Of a DNA stretch of 64,000 bases, positions 16,889 to 25,621 are shown piece after piece. The position numbers and the translations under genes were made by a program. Every line of letters begins with the position of its first letter. The stretch's first letter is position 1. Under the pieces are notes generated by a model that worked only from the letters and a program-made list of their open reading frames with translations, was not told where the DNA came from and did not search any database. The stretch covers positions 1,922,001 through 1,986,000 of the forward strand of contig NC_013235.1 of the NCBI RefSeq assembly GCF_000024365.1. Reading direction: 5' to 3'. This DNA is from Nakamurella multipartita DSM 44233 (GTDB lineage: Bacteria > Actinomycetota > Actinomycetes > Mycobacteriales > Nakamurellaceae).

Positions 16889-18436
16889 TCATGCGCGCCG
16901 GTACCAGGGAACTGAGGTCAGCGTGACGGGGATGGACCGCACGTCCGGACCATCGAATCGGGCTCGGTCCGGGGCCACCCAGCACCCGGCGGGAAATCGG
17001 ACCCGCCGGGTCGTCGCACCAGGCTCCAGAACCGGCGCGACCAGGATGTCGCCGCCGAGGGTGTACTGGTCGGTGGTGCCGGGGTCGTCGGGATCGTCGT
17101 AGGCCAGCGACCGCAGGATGGGCTCACCGGTGCGGGCGGCGTCGTGGACCATTGCGGTCAGCTCGGCCAGCAGCGTTTGGCGCAGGTCGACGGCCTGTCG
17201 CACCGCCATCAGATGATCGGCGTCCAGCACCCGGTGCGGGGCCAGAGAGAACTGCATCATCGGATGCAGTGCGGCGAGCTGGGCGTAGCGGACGAACAGT
17301 TCCTGATCGACGCCGGCCGCGGCGGCGGCCAGGTCGCCGCCGCCGATCATGTCCGGGCAGACGAACGGGTGGCCGATCAGACCTTGGGCGATCGACTCGG
17401 GGATGAGCGAGGCCAGCCCGTGGCCGTCCCAGGTCGGCGGTTTGTCGTGCAGACGTTGCGCGAGTGGGGAGCCACCCATCTTCCAGCCGGCGCGGTATTC
17501 GTTGAACGAGTACCGCAGCCCGACGCGCGCCCAGGCTTCGCAGAGCTCGGTGGGGGTCGCACTTTTCGCCGTCACGTCGTCGAGCCGGTAGTCGCGCAGG
17601 TCGCCCGCGTCGAACTTGAAGCCGTCCACCCCATACCGCTCGCGGAGTTCGTCCAGCTCGCCGGTGAACCAGGCGATCGCGTCGGGTGTGGTCAGGTCGA
17701 GCATCGCGCTGTACCCGTTCCACCACTGCCGGACGGCGATCTCACCGTGCGGTCGGCGAATGAGCAGCCCCCGGCCGGCCAGGTCCCGGAACGTCGCACT
17801 ATCCGGGCTGATGAAGGGCACCACCCACAGCATCACCGGGCAGCCCCAATCATGCAGGGTCGAGATCATGCCGGACGGGTCCGGGAACGCGGCCGGATCG
17901 AAGCGCCAGACTCCGTAGTCGACGCTCCAGCGATCGTCGATCATCACCACCCCGGGCGGGAACCCGGCGTCCAGCAGCCCCCGGACGTAGGCCAGCACAC
18001 CGTCCTGGGTGGGCCGGTACGGCAGCTCCATCCACGTGTTGTACTGCGGCCCGGCGAATAGCGGGGCCGCCGGGGCCCGGCCCAGCGCGGGGAAGTTCAC
18101 CCGGGCGGCGCGGAAAGCCCCCGCCAGCGTTGGGGTATCACCCTCGCCCACCACGACATCGGTGCCGGAAACGGCAAGTTGACCGTCGGCGAAGCCGAAC
18201 GCGAACGCCTGAGCCGACCACACGTACCGCCCCCGGCTCGAGACCAGCAATGGCGCAGACTGGTTCGCTCCCGCGGCGGGATCACCGACAAACCCCGCGT
18301 TGGTCGACAGGTCCCGGTGGTGCCGGGAGCCGACACCGAACGGCATGACGGTCCCGTCGGCGACCGCGCCGCCCCACCACAACTCGCCATCCAGCAGCGG
18401 CATGGTCCGGCCCGCTGGCTCCTCGGCGGAGGTCAT
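16889..18436 (-). CDS. GH31 glycoside hydrolase, probable alpha-galactosidase or alpha-glucosidase
   Basis: The protein has 515 residues and no signal peptide. GH31 features include MIDDRWSVDYGVW near 190, WVVPFISPD near 228, and the catalytic nucleophile Asp in DGFKFDAGD near 305. Conserved downstream are PTWDGHG and HPFVCPDMIGGGD, near 380-405. The family retains configuration at alpha-linked sugars. Bacterial GH31 enzymes of this shape include alpha-galactosidases, and the locus favours that. The ATG overlaps the stop of the GH36 gene as ATGA, so both enzymes are made together in the cytoplasm. Confidence 0.85.
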   Translation of the reverse strand: MTSAEEPAGRTMPLLDGELWWGGAVADGTVMPFGVGSRHHRDLSTNAGFVGDPAAGANQSAPLLVSSRGRYVWSAQAFAFGFADGQLAVSGTDVVVGEGDTPTLAGAFRAARVNFPALGRAPAAPLFAGPQYNTWMELPYRPTQDGVLAYVRGLLDAGFPPGVVMIDDRWSVDYGVWRFDPAAFPDPSGMISTLHDWGCPVMLWVVPFISPDSATFRDLAGRGLLIRRPHGEIAVRQWWNGYSAMLDLTTPDAIAWFTGELDELRERYGVDGFKFDAGDLRDYRLDDVTAKSATPTELCEAWARVGLRYSFNEYRAGWKMGGSPLAQRLHDKPPTWDGHGLASLIPESIAQGLIGHPFVCPDMIGGGDLAAAAAGVDQELFVRYAQLAALHPMMQFSLAPHRVLDADHLMAVRQAVDLRQTLLAELTAMVHDAARTGEPILRSLAYDDPDDPGTTDQYTLGGDILVAPVLEPGATTRRVRFPAGCWVAPDRARFDGPDVRSIPVTLTSVPWYRRA

Positions 18437-20676
18437 ACCCGGGTGACGCGCAGCAGCAGCAGCTGCTCGGGAAGCAGATCGGGCAGCTGCACCCCGGCGT
18501 AGGTCAGCGCCGCGCCGGTCAGGTCGGTCCCGGTGACGAGCCACGGTGGCAGGTGCTTGTTGTTGCCGTTGCGGCGCTCGGCGTCCTCGCCCTGGATGAC
18601 ATCGCCGGGCGGCAGCAGCTCCAGGTGATAGGGCGCGTCCGGATCCAGGCCGGGAATGACGAGCCGGCCGATCGGGGCGCTGTCGGCGGTCGCGATCGCG
18701 GCGATGCTGATCACGGCTTGGGAAAGGTCGGCCGCGTAGACACCCTGCACCATCAGCGAGGGGTCGACGTCGTCGAAACGGACCACCCGGCCGGTGTGCA
18801 GGAGCGGCCGCAGCTTCTTGTGCAGGGCAACCCATTCGCCCAGTTCAGCTCGCTCGGCGGCCGACATGCTGGTCAGGTTGGCCTCGATTCCCATGTGGCC
18901 GAACAGGGCGGTGCCGGCCCGGAAGGACAGGTTGTGCCGGCGTCCGGTGGTGTGCGCCTGGCCGGTGCCGATGTGGGCGCCGAGCATCTCCGGCGGCACC
19001 AGCAGCCCGGTGTAGCGCTGGATCGTCTGCCGTTCCAGGGCGTCGATGCAGTCGCTGGTCCAAACCCGATCGGTGCGCTGCAGCACCTCCAGATCGACTC
19101 GGGCGCCGCCGGAGGAGCATGACTCGATCTCGACCCCGGGGTGGCGGCGGCGCAGTTCGTCAATCAGCCGGTACACGGCCAGGGTCTGGTCGTGCACGGC
19201 CGGCTGACCGTCCGGACTGTGCCCGGCGTCGATCAGATCCCGGTTGTGGTCCCACTTGAGGTAACTGATGTCGTGCTTCTTGAGCAGGTCGTCCAGGCTG
19301 CCCAGGATGTAGTCGAACGCGCCCGGATTGGCCAGATCCAGCACCTGCTGGTGCCGTGATTCGATGGGCAGCCGGTGCCCGGTGGACAGCATCCATTCCG
19401 GGTGCGCGCGGGCGAGATTGGAGTCGGGATTGATCATCTCGGGTTCAATCCAGATGCCGAACTGCATGCCGAGCTTGGTGACCCGATCCACCAAGGGCTT
19501 GAGGCCATTGGGCCAGACGTCGCGGTCGACCTGCCAGTCGCCCAGCCCGGCGGTGTCGTCGCGGCGGCCGGTGAACCAGCCATCGTCCAGCACGTACCGT
19601 TCGACACCCACCTCGGCGCCGGCCTCGGCCAGCGCGATCAGCGTCGGCAAGTCCATGTCGAAGTACACCGATTCCCAGGTGTTCAGGATGACCGGACGCG
19701 GGCTGCGGGGATGCTGCGGCCGCCCCCGCAGGAAGGCGTGGAAGCGGTCGGCCACGGCGTTCAGGCCGGCACCGCCGTAGGAACCGTAGATCCATGGCGT
19801 GGTGTACGACTCGCTCGGCCCCAGGGTGATCTCGCCAGGCAGCAACAGTTCCCCGCCGGACAGCACGGCGTGTCCGTTCGGACTGCGCTCGGCGATCGTG
19901 CGGTGATTGCCGCTCCAGGCGGTGTGCACCGACCAGACCTCACCGTGGCCGAAGCCGAAACCGGGCGTGCCAGCGGCCAACAGCATCGTGGCGTCGGCTC
20001 CGGTGCGGCCGCGGCGGTTGTCGCGGACCCAACTGCCGACATCGAACCGGCGGCGCTGCGGATGCCGTTCCCGCAGGTGCCGGCCGGTGAAATCGAGCAG
20101 TTCGGTGGCACGGGTCGGGACCGGAAGCGACAGGGCCAGCCCGTCGACGGTGTAGGGCGCGCCGGCCTGGTCGGCGATCGACGTCAGGGTGGCTCGGGTG
20201 CGAAGCACCCCGGCCGGCAACAGCTCCAGGGTCAGCACGAGGCGCAGGCCGGCGTCCGGATCCGCTGCGTCGACGACGACGCGTCGGGTTCCGTCCCGGT
20301 CGTTGCTCGAGCTGACGGTCGTCACGTCGAACAGGGTCGACCACTGATGGCCGGCACGGTGTCCGAGCAGGCCGGGCAGTCCCAACCAGCCGGTCGAGTG
20401 TTCGGCGAGCAGTCCAGGGCTGATCGGTTGGTCGGGAACATTGCTGACCACGGCCTGCACATCGGCTCGAACCAGGTTGTCCAGCGTGGTCCGGTCGAGA
20501 TCGCCCAGGTCGGCGCCCCAGTGCACGATGCGCGGTAGACGCGGCCCGCGGCAGTCGATCACCACGCTGACCCCGGCGGCTCGCAGGTGCCGGACCGCCG
20601 AACCGGGGTGGTTCAATCCGAGGTCGGCCGGCCTCGCGGCCTCATTGACGGTGGAAGTCGTGGCGGGTGAAGTCAT
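18433..20676 (-). CDS. GH36 alpha-galactosidase (copy near ROK gene)
   Basis: This 747-residue enzyme has the typical GH36 three-part plan: an N-terminal beta-sandwich to about 310, a TIM barrel and a C-terminal beta domain. Barrel motifs are WESVYFD, YVLDDGWFTGRRDD, GIWIEPEMINPDSNL, the nucleophile Asp in YLKWDHNRD, ESCSSGGARVDLE, and the acid/base Asp in WTSDCIDALERQ. It hydrolyses alpha-1,6-galactosides such as melibiose and raffinose. No signal peptide is present, so it acts on imported sugar. It lies 90 bp after the ROK gene on the same strand and is coupled to the GH31 gene. A second GH36 gene sits at 25622-27778. Confidence 0.95.
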   Translation of the reverse strand: MTSPATTSTVNEAARPADLGLNHPGSAVRHLRAAGVSVVIDCRGPRLPRIVHWGADLGDLDRTTLDNLVRADVQAVVSNVPDQPISPGLLAEHSTGWLGLPGLLGHRAGHQWSTLFDVTTVSSSNDRDGTRRVVVDAADPDAGLRLVLTLELLPAGVLRTRATLTSIADQAGAPYTVDGLALSLPVPTRATELLDFTGRHLRERHPQRRRFDVGSWVRDNRRGRTGADATMLLAAGTPGFGFGHGEVWSVHTAWSGNHRTIAERSPNGHAVLSGGELLLPGEITLGPSESYTTPWIYGSYGGAGLNAVADRFHAFLRGRPQHPRSPRPVILNTWESVYFDMDLPTLIALAEAGAEVGVERYVLDDGWFTGRRDDTAGLGDWQVDRDVWPNGLKPLVDRVTKLGMQFGIWIEPEMINPDSNLARAHPEWMLSTGHRLPIESRHQQVLDLANPGAFDYILGSLDDLLKKHDISYLKWDHNRDLIDAGHSPDGQPAVHDQTLAVYRLIDELRRRHPGVEIESCSSGGARVDLEVLQRTDRVWTSDCIDALERQTIQRYTGLLVPPEMLGAHIGTGQAHTTGRRHNLSFRAGTALFGHMGIEANLTSMSAAERAELGEWVALHKKLRPLLHTGRVVRFDDVDPSLMVQGVYAADLSQAVISIAAIATADSAPIGRLVIPGLDPDAPYHLELLPPGDVIQGEDAERRNGNNKHLPPWLVTGTDLTGAALTYAGVQLPDLLPEQLLLLRVTRV

Positions 20677-20766
20677 GAAGGGTTCTCACATCCGTTGATG
20701 CGTAGGGGTAGTCGAGTACATGCCGCCCGGGTCACGGGAGGCCTGGCGATGTGCCGTTGCGGTCGA

Positions 20767-21927
20767 TCAGGCGGGGCTAATGGCCGCTTCCAGTAGTTGC
20801 TGCAGGGCAATGACGGCAGCGCCGCGGGCCCATTCCACGAAGCCGAATTCGGCAATCTCGATGGGAACATCGGGCACGGCCCAGTGTTCGACCTCGCTGG
20901 CCCGCTCCTGCACGACGTCCATGACCAGCGGGACCATCGTGACCCCCTCACCGGAGATGATCACCTTGCTGGGCGCGGTGATCGCGGTCACCAGTCCGAT
21001 CAGGGTGCCCAACGCGTAGCCGGCATCCCGCACGACCCGGCTGGCGACCCGCTCGCCCTGGTGGGCCAACGACACGAGTTCGGCATAGGTGAGATCGGGC
21101 CGGTGCAGGGCCATGGACGCCTGTCCGACCATCGCCGAGGACGCCAAGTACGACCGGGCGCAGCCGCGATGACCACGTTCGCACAACGGCCCGGACGGGG
21201 TGATCGGCAGGTGCCCGATCTGGCCTGCGCCACCGGTGTTGCCGTCAACCAACCGGTCACCGATCACGACCCCGCAGCCGATGCCCGCGCCGATGGTGAC
21301 CAAGACGAAATCGGTTGCGCCCGCGGCTGCGCCGAACCAATGCTCGGCGGCGGTCAGCGCCCGCACGTCATTTTCGATCACGGTGGGCAATCCCGTTCGC
21401 TCGCTGACCAAGCGAGCCAGGGGTACGTCCTCCCAGCCGAGAAAAGGGGAGTGGGTGACCATGTCCGAACTGGGATCCACCGGCCCGGCCAGGCTGATCC
21501 CCACTGCTCCGACGGCCGGATCGACCGCCACCTCGGCCAGGATGGCTTCGGTGATCCGGTCGATGGCCGGATCCAGCGGGACGGTCTGCAGAGGGATGGT
21601 CCGGTGGCCGAGCACCGTGCTGCGCATGTCGGTGCGAACCAGATTGATCTCGCCGGCCAGGAGCTTGATGCCGACGAGGTGGACGGCGTCAACGTTGACT
21701 TCCATCGCCTGGGACGGGCGACCCATCCGCTGCGGCACGGTGGTCTCGGACTCCACCACGAGGCCGCTGTCCTCCAGCGTGCGCACGATCCGGGTCAGGC
21801 TCGCGGGTGAGAGACGAAGCCGCCGGGCCAGATCGGCCCGGGACGCCGGGCCATGGACCAGCAGCCGGACGAGCGCGGCCCGGGAGCCCTCGGACAGGGC
21901 TGGAAAGGACTCGGTCCGCTCGGACAT
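20767..21927 (-). CDS. ROK-family transcriptional repressor of the galactoside locus
   Basis: The protein has 386 residues. A MarR-like winged helix lies at the N-terminus (LVHGPASRADLARRLRLSPAS). A ROK sugar-kinase-like domain follows, with FVLVTIGAGIGCGV near 210 and the zinc motif CERGHRGCARSYLA near 245. Such proteins sense a sugar and control sugar operons. The start at 21927 (MSERTESF) is chosen because the longer frame has no binding site. It sits in the middle of the locus between transporter and hydrolase genes. A GTTA-G-TAAC palindrome in front of the first gene (27814-27822) is a candidate target. Confidence 0.92.
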   Translation of the reverse strand: MSERTESFPALSEGSRAALVRLLVHGPASRADLARRLRLSPASLTRIVRTLEDSGLVVESETTVPQRMGRPSQAMEVNVDAVHLVGIKLLAGEINLVRTDMRSTVLGHRTIPLQTVPLDPAIDRITEAILAEVAVDPAVGAVGISLAGPVDPSSDMVTHSPFLGWEDVPLARLVSERTGLPTVIENDVRALTAAEHWFGAAAGATDFVLVTIGAGIGCGVVIGDRLVDGNTGGAGQIGHLPITPSGPLCERGHRGCARSYLASSAMVGQASMALHRPDLTYAELVSLAHQGERVASRVVRDAGYALGTLIGLVTAITAPSKVIISGEGVTMVPLVMDVVQERASEVEHWAVPDVPIEIAEFGFVEWARGAAVIALQQLLEAAISPA

Positions 21928-22046
21928 GTCCAGTACTTTAACTGGTGGAACCAAGTTGGTGGACAAGCTCCGACCCCCGTGATCATCGGTCACACTTGGC
22001 GCCGAACGGCATGCCTGCGGACGGCGCCGCGTCCGGCCCGCCGGTG

Positions 22047-22070
22047 CCCCGGCGGGTCCTCCCGCCGGGG
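22047..22070 (-). terminator. GC-rich hairpin after the sugar-binding lipoprotein gene
   Basis: There is a perfect 10-bp stem with a 4-base loop (CCCCGGCGGG, TCCT, CCCGCCGGGG), starting 11 bp after the stop codon at 22081. No T-run follows, as is common for actinobacterial hairpin terminators. It would separate the transporter genes from the ROK gene. Confidence 0.6.
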
Positions 22071-22080
22071 CAACCTTGTG

Positions 22081-23478
22081 CTACTGGAACAGGGCGTTGA
22101 CCTGGTCGTTGGCGTCCTTGAAGGAGCTGACGTCGGCCTGGCCGCTCATGAAGCCCTGCAGGGCCGGGGCCATGATCGCGGTGACGTCGGCGGCGTGGTC
22201 GGTGATCGGGAACAGGAACGTGGTGCCGTCCTTGACCTGCACCAGGAAGCCGGACATGTCCACGCCCTTGGCCTTGAACGCGGCCTCCGCCTTGTCGGTC
22301 GAGGCCGGGATGGCCGGGAACACGACGGCCTTGGCGGCGACGAGGTCCTGGCATTCCTGGGACCCGGTGAACTCGACCCACTTGACCGCCGCGGCCTGGT
22401 TCTTGGTGCCGGCGTTGACCGAGTCGGCCAGGCCGTTGAACATCGAGGCGCGCTCGCCGCTCGGGCCGATCGGGGTCGGCGCGATCTTCAGGTTCACGCC
22501 CTTGCCCAGGTAGCTGCTGGTGTTCCAGTCCCCCTCGAAGATGGTGGCGTAGGTGCCGGCGGCGAGCTGAGTTCCGGTGTCCACGCCGACGGTCTTGTCG
22601 ATGGTCGGGGAGTAGCCCTTCTCGGACAGCGACTTGTAGAAGGTCATCGTTTCGTTGAACTTGTCGTCGCCGTAGTTGAATTGGGTGCCCCACGGGTTCT
22701 TGTCGGTGTAGGTCCAGCCGTTACTGCCGGTGAACGGGCTCCACTGGGTCTGGCCGTTACCGTCGGTCAGGTTCTCCTGGCCGAATCCGTAGGTCTTGAT
22801 GTTGGTCTTGTCGAACCCGGGCTCGTCACCGCGGACCCCGTTGGCATCGATGGTCATGTGGGCGATGAACTTCTCGAACGTGCCGCCGTCGGTGGTGTTC
22901 CAGGTCAAGTTCTGCAGGTCCGCGTCGGTGTAGCCGGCCGCGGTGATCATGTCCTCGTTGTAGAACAAGCCGATGGTGTCGAAGTCCTTGGGCAGGCCGT
23001 AGATTCCGCCGTCCTGGGCGGTCCACAGCGACAGCAGGCCCTTCTGGTAGATGTCCTTGTCGGCGCCGTCGGCCTTGAGCGCGTCGGACAGGTTGAGGAT
23101 GTACTGCTTGTTCACGAACTCCGGGTACTTGGACAGGTGGTTGGTGAACACGTCCGGTCCGGTGCCGGAGGTGAACCCGTTGTTGATCTTGGCCCAGTAG
23201 TCGTCCCAGCCGTACTGGGTGATGTTGACCTTGGCGTTCGGGTACTTCTTGCTGAAGGCGTCGGCACACTCCTGGTAGGCGGGCAGCTGGTTGGAGTCCC
23301 ACAACCAGTAGTCGATGCTTCCCGAGACGTCACCGGTCACCGCGGTCGCGGCGGCGCCACCGCCGACCGACACGCTCGCGCTGCTGCTGTCACTGCTGCT
23401 CCCGCAGGCCGTCAGGATCATGGCCAGGGCAGCGGTACCGGCGATCCACGCCGACCGCACCGCACGGGTTCTCTTCAT
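22081..23478 (-). CDS. CUT1 ABC transporter sugar-binding lipoprotein
   Basis: The protein has 465 residues. A lipoprotein signal ends in the lipobox MILTAC and is followed by a Ser-rich linker. The mature part is a family-1 extracellular solute-binding protein (YPNAKVNITQYGWDDYWAKI near 87, GIYGLPKDFDTIGLFYN near 165). It captures sugar outside the membrane for the two permeases encoded upstream. The ATG at 23478 has GGAAAG ahead of it; the longer open frame is not used. Substrate is inferred from the flanking alpha-galactosidases: melibiose, raffinose or related oligosaccharides. Confidence 0.95.
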   Translation of the reverse strand: MKRTRAVRSAWIAGTAALAMILTACGSSSDSSSASVSVGGGAAATAVTGDVSGSIDYWLWDSNQLPAYQECADAFSKKYPNAKVNITQYGWDDYWAKINNGFTSGTGPDVFTNHLSKYPEFVNKQYILNLSDALKADGADKDIYQKGLLSLWTAQDGGIYGLPKDFDTIGLFYNEDMITAAGYTDADLQNLTWNTTDGGTFEKFIAHMTIDANGVRGDEPGFDKTNIKTYGFGQENLTDGNGQTQWSPFTGSNGWTYTDKNPWGTQFNYGDDKFNETMTFYKSLSEKGYSPTIDKTVGVDTGTQLAAGTYATIFEGDWNTSSYLGKGVNLKIAPTPIGPSGERASMFNGLADSVNAGTKNQAAAVKWVEFTGSQECQDLVAAKAVVFPAIPASTDKAEAAFKAKGVDMSGFLVQVKDGTTFLFPITDHAADVTAIMAPALQGFMSGQADVSSFKDANDQVNALFQ

Positions 23479-23627
23479 CGAGATTCTTTCCTTTCTTGGG
23501 CCTCTCGGCCGAGACGGGTCGAGTGACCCCGGGGTTGACGGCCACGTGGCCGATGTCGGTGCAGTCGCGGTGACCGCCCCGGAAGGCCAAGGCCGTCCGG
23601 TGATGAAAACGCTTGCTGGCGAGGCGG

Positions 23628-24593
23628 TTACTTGATGCCCGAGAACTGGATGGAGTTCACGACGCGCCGCCCGAAGATGATGAACAGGATGATGATGGGC
23701 AGGGCCGCGAGCAGGGTCATGGCCATCAGGCCGGGCCAGTCCGGTGACCCACCCGGGGTCTGGGAGCGGAAGATGCCCAGCGCCAGGATGAGGGTCTGGG
23801 CCGACTCGTCCCGGGCGATCAGCAACGGCCACAGGTAGTCGTTCCAGGTGTTGATGAAGGTCAGGATCGCCAGGGTGGTGATCGGTGCCGCGCTCATCGG
23901 CACGATCAGCCGGAAGAAGATCCGGAAGTTCCCGGCGCCGTCGATCTTCGCCGCTTCCTCCACCTCCCGACTCAGGCCGAGGAAGAACTGCCGCAGGAAG
24001 AACACAGCGAACGGGGTCATGAACAGAGTCGGCAGGATGATGCCGGGCAGGGTATTCAACAGGCCGAGGTTGTTCATTAGGATGAAGTTGGGCAGGCTGG
24101 TGAAGATCGGTGGCACGAACAGGGCGGCCAGGAACACTCCGAACACCACGTCGCGTCCCGGCCACTGCAGGCGCGAGAAGGCGTAGGCGGACATCGCGCA
24201 GAACAGGGTCTGGCCGATTGTCACGGTGGTGGCGATGATGATCGAGTTCCGCAGGGCGAGCCAGAAGTTCACCGATGCGCCGGAACCACCCTCGGCTTGC
24301 GCCTGTTCGATCGTGCCCAGACCAAGGACCCGTTTGAACGCACCCAGGGTCGGGTCGACCGGCAGCAGACTTCCCGGTTCGGTGGCCAGCAGCGCGCCGT
24401 TGGAGAACGCAGTCCGCGCCATCCAGTAGAACGGGAACAGGGTTACAAACATGAATCCGATCGCAACCACCCAGACGAACAGCCGTCCCCAGGAGAACCG
24501 TCGGCCCTCCTTCGGTTCGGGGTGGCTCCCGTGCTGGATGTCGTCGTGCGCGTCCAGCGCCTCGATCGACACCGGCGGATTGTGTGAAGTCAT
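23628..24593 (-). CDS. CUT1 ABC transporter permease, MalG/LacG type
   Basis: This inner-membrane subunit has 321 residues and six predicted membrane segments. The cytoplasmic EAA loop, which contacts the ATPase, reads EEAAKIDGAGNFRIFFRLIVP near residues 220-240. The C-terminus ends VNSIQFSGIK. It forms half of the sugar channel with the MalF-type partner, whose gene ends 9 bp upstream. An AGGAG precedes the start. The gap of about 150 bp to the binding-protein gene is longer than within the permease pair. No ATPase gene is in the locus, so a shared MsmK-type ATPase elsewhere is expected. Confidence 0.95.
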   Translation of the reverse strand: MTSHNPPVSIEALDAHDDIQHGSHPEPKEGRRFSWGRLFVWVVAIGFMFVTLFPFYWMARTAFSNGALLATEPGSLLPVDPTLGAFKRVLGLGTIEQAQAEGGSGASVNFWLALRNSIIIATTVTIGQTLFCAMSAYAFSRLQWPGRDVVFGVFLAALFVPPIFTSLPNFILMNNLGLLNTLPGIILPTLFMTPFAVFFLRQFFLGLSREVEEAAKIDGAGNFRIFFRLIVPMSAAPITTLAILTFINTWNDYLWPLLIARDESAQTLILALGIFRSQTPGGSPDWPGLMAMTLLAALPIIILFIIFGRRVVNSIQFSGIK

Positions 24594-24602
24594 CGAGTTC
24601 TC

Positions 24603-25532
24603 CTAGGCCAGGTCCGACTCGCGGCCGCGCAGCGCCTTGAACTGGATCAGCGCAACGACCACCAGGATGACGAACAAGAGCACGGAAATGGCTGACCCGT
24701 AACCGAAGTGGCTGCGGTTGAACGCCTGGTCGACGATGTAGTATTGGATGACGTTCGACGAGTTGGCCGGTCCGCCCTTACTGGTCACGGCCACCGTGTC
24801 GAAGACCTGGAACGACCCGGTCACGGAGGTGATCAGCACCAGCACGATCACCGGTCGAAGCAGCGGCAGGGTGATCTTGAAGAACTGCTTCACTTCGCCG
24901 GCGCCGTCCAGGGATGCGGCCTCGTAGACGCTGGTTGGGATGGTCTGCAGGCCGGCGAAGATGAGCAGGGCGGTATAACCCATGTACTTCCACACGTTGA
25001 CCAAGGCGATGGTTGGAATCACCCAGGTACTGCTCCCGAAGAACGAGATGCTGCCGATACCCAACTTCTCCAACATCACGTTCACGATGCCCAGGTTGGG
25101 ATCGAGCATCCAGAACCACACCAAGGCAGCGATCACCGGGGCGATGAAGTAGGGAGTCAACAACGTCCCACGGGAAAGAGTCGACGTGACCACCCGCTGC
25201 ATCAACAACGCGATCATCAACGCGAGAATGGTCTGGACGACGATGTTGATCACCACGTACTCGACCGTCACCAACAGGGACTTGGCCAGCACCGGGTCGT
25301 GCAGCATCTGCTGGTAGTTGGCCAGGCCGACCCATTTGCCGGGCTTGTTGCCGCCGTCGTAGTTGGTGAAGCTCAGGTAGAAGCCCCGGATGGTCGGCCA
25401 GAGGAAGAACAGCCCGAAGCCGATCAGGCACGGGAGGATGAAGACAAGGGCAATCTTCAGATCGCCGATGTCCCGTCGTTTCTTAACCGGGGCGGCAGGA
25501 CGGGTCGAAGCCGATGCGCTGCTGACGCTCAT
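24603..25532 (-). CDS. CUT1 ABC transporter permease, MalF/LacF type
   Basis: The protein has 309 residues and six membrane segments. The EAA loop is YEAASLDGAGEVKQFFKITLP near residues 218-238, preceded by a NVWKYMGYTALLIFAGLQ segment typical of lactose/raffinose permeases. It pairs with the MalG-type subunit 9 bp downstream. The preceding gene, a GH36 alpha-galactosidase, ends 89 bp upstream, and all genes from there to the binding protein probably share one transcript. Confidence 0.95.
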   Translation of the reverse strand: MSVSSASASTRPAAPVKKRRDIGDLKIALVFILPCLIGFGLFFLWPTIRGFYLSFTNYDGGNKPGKWVGLANYQQMLHDPVLAKSLLVTVEYVVINIVVQTILALMIALLMQRVVTSTLSRGTLLTPYFIAPVIAALVWFWMLDPNLGIVNVMLEKLGIGSISFFGSSTWVIPTIALVNVWKYMGYTALLIFAGLQTIPTSVYEAASLDGAGEVKQFFKITLPLLRPVIVLVLITSVTGSFQVFDTVAVTSKGGPANSSNVIQYYIVDQAFNRSHFGYGSAISVLLFVILVVVALIQFKALRGRESDLA

Positions 25533-25621
25533 GTCGTGCCTCCGTTCTCGAGCAGGGCGGTCGTGGGCACTTCACTCACTCCTTTGTGGCCGGCGGGGTC
25601 GCCGCGGACCTCCGACGGGTC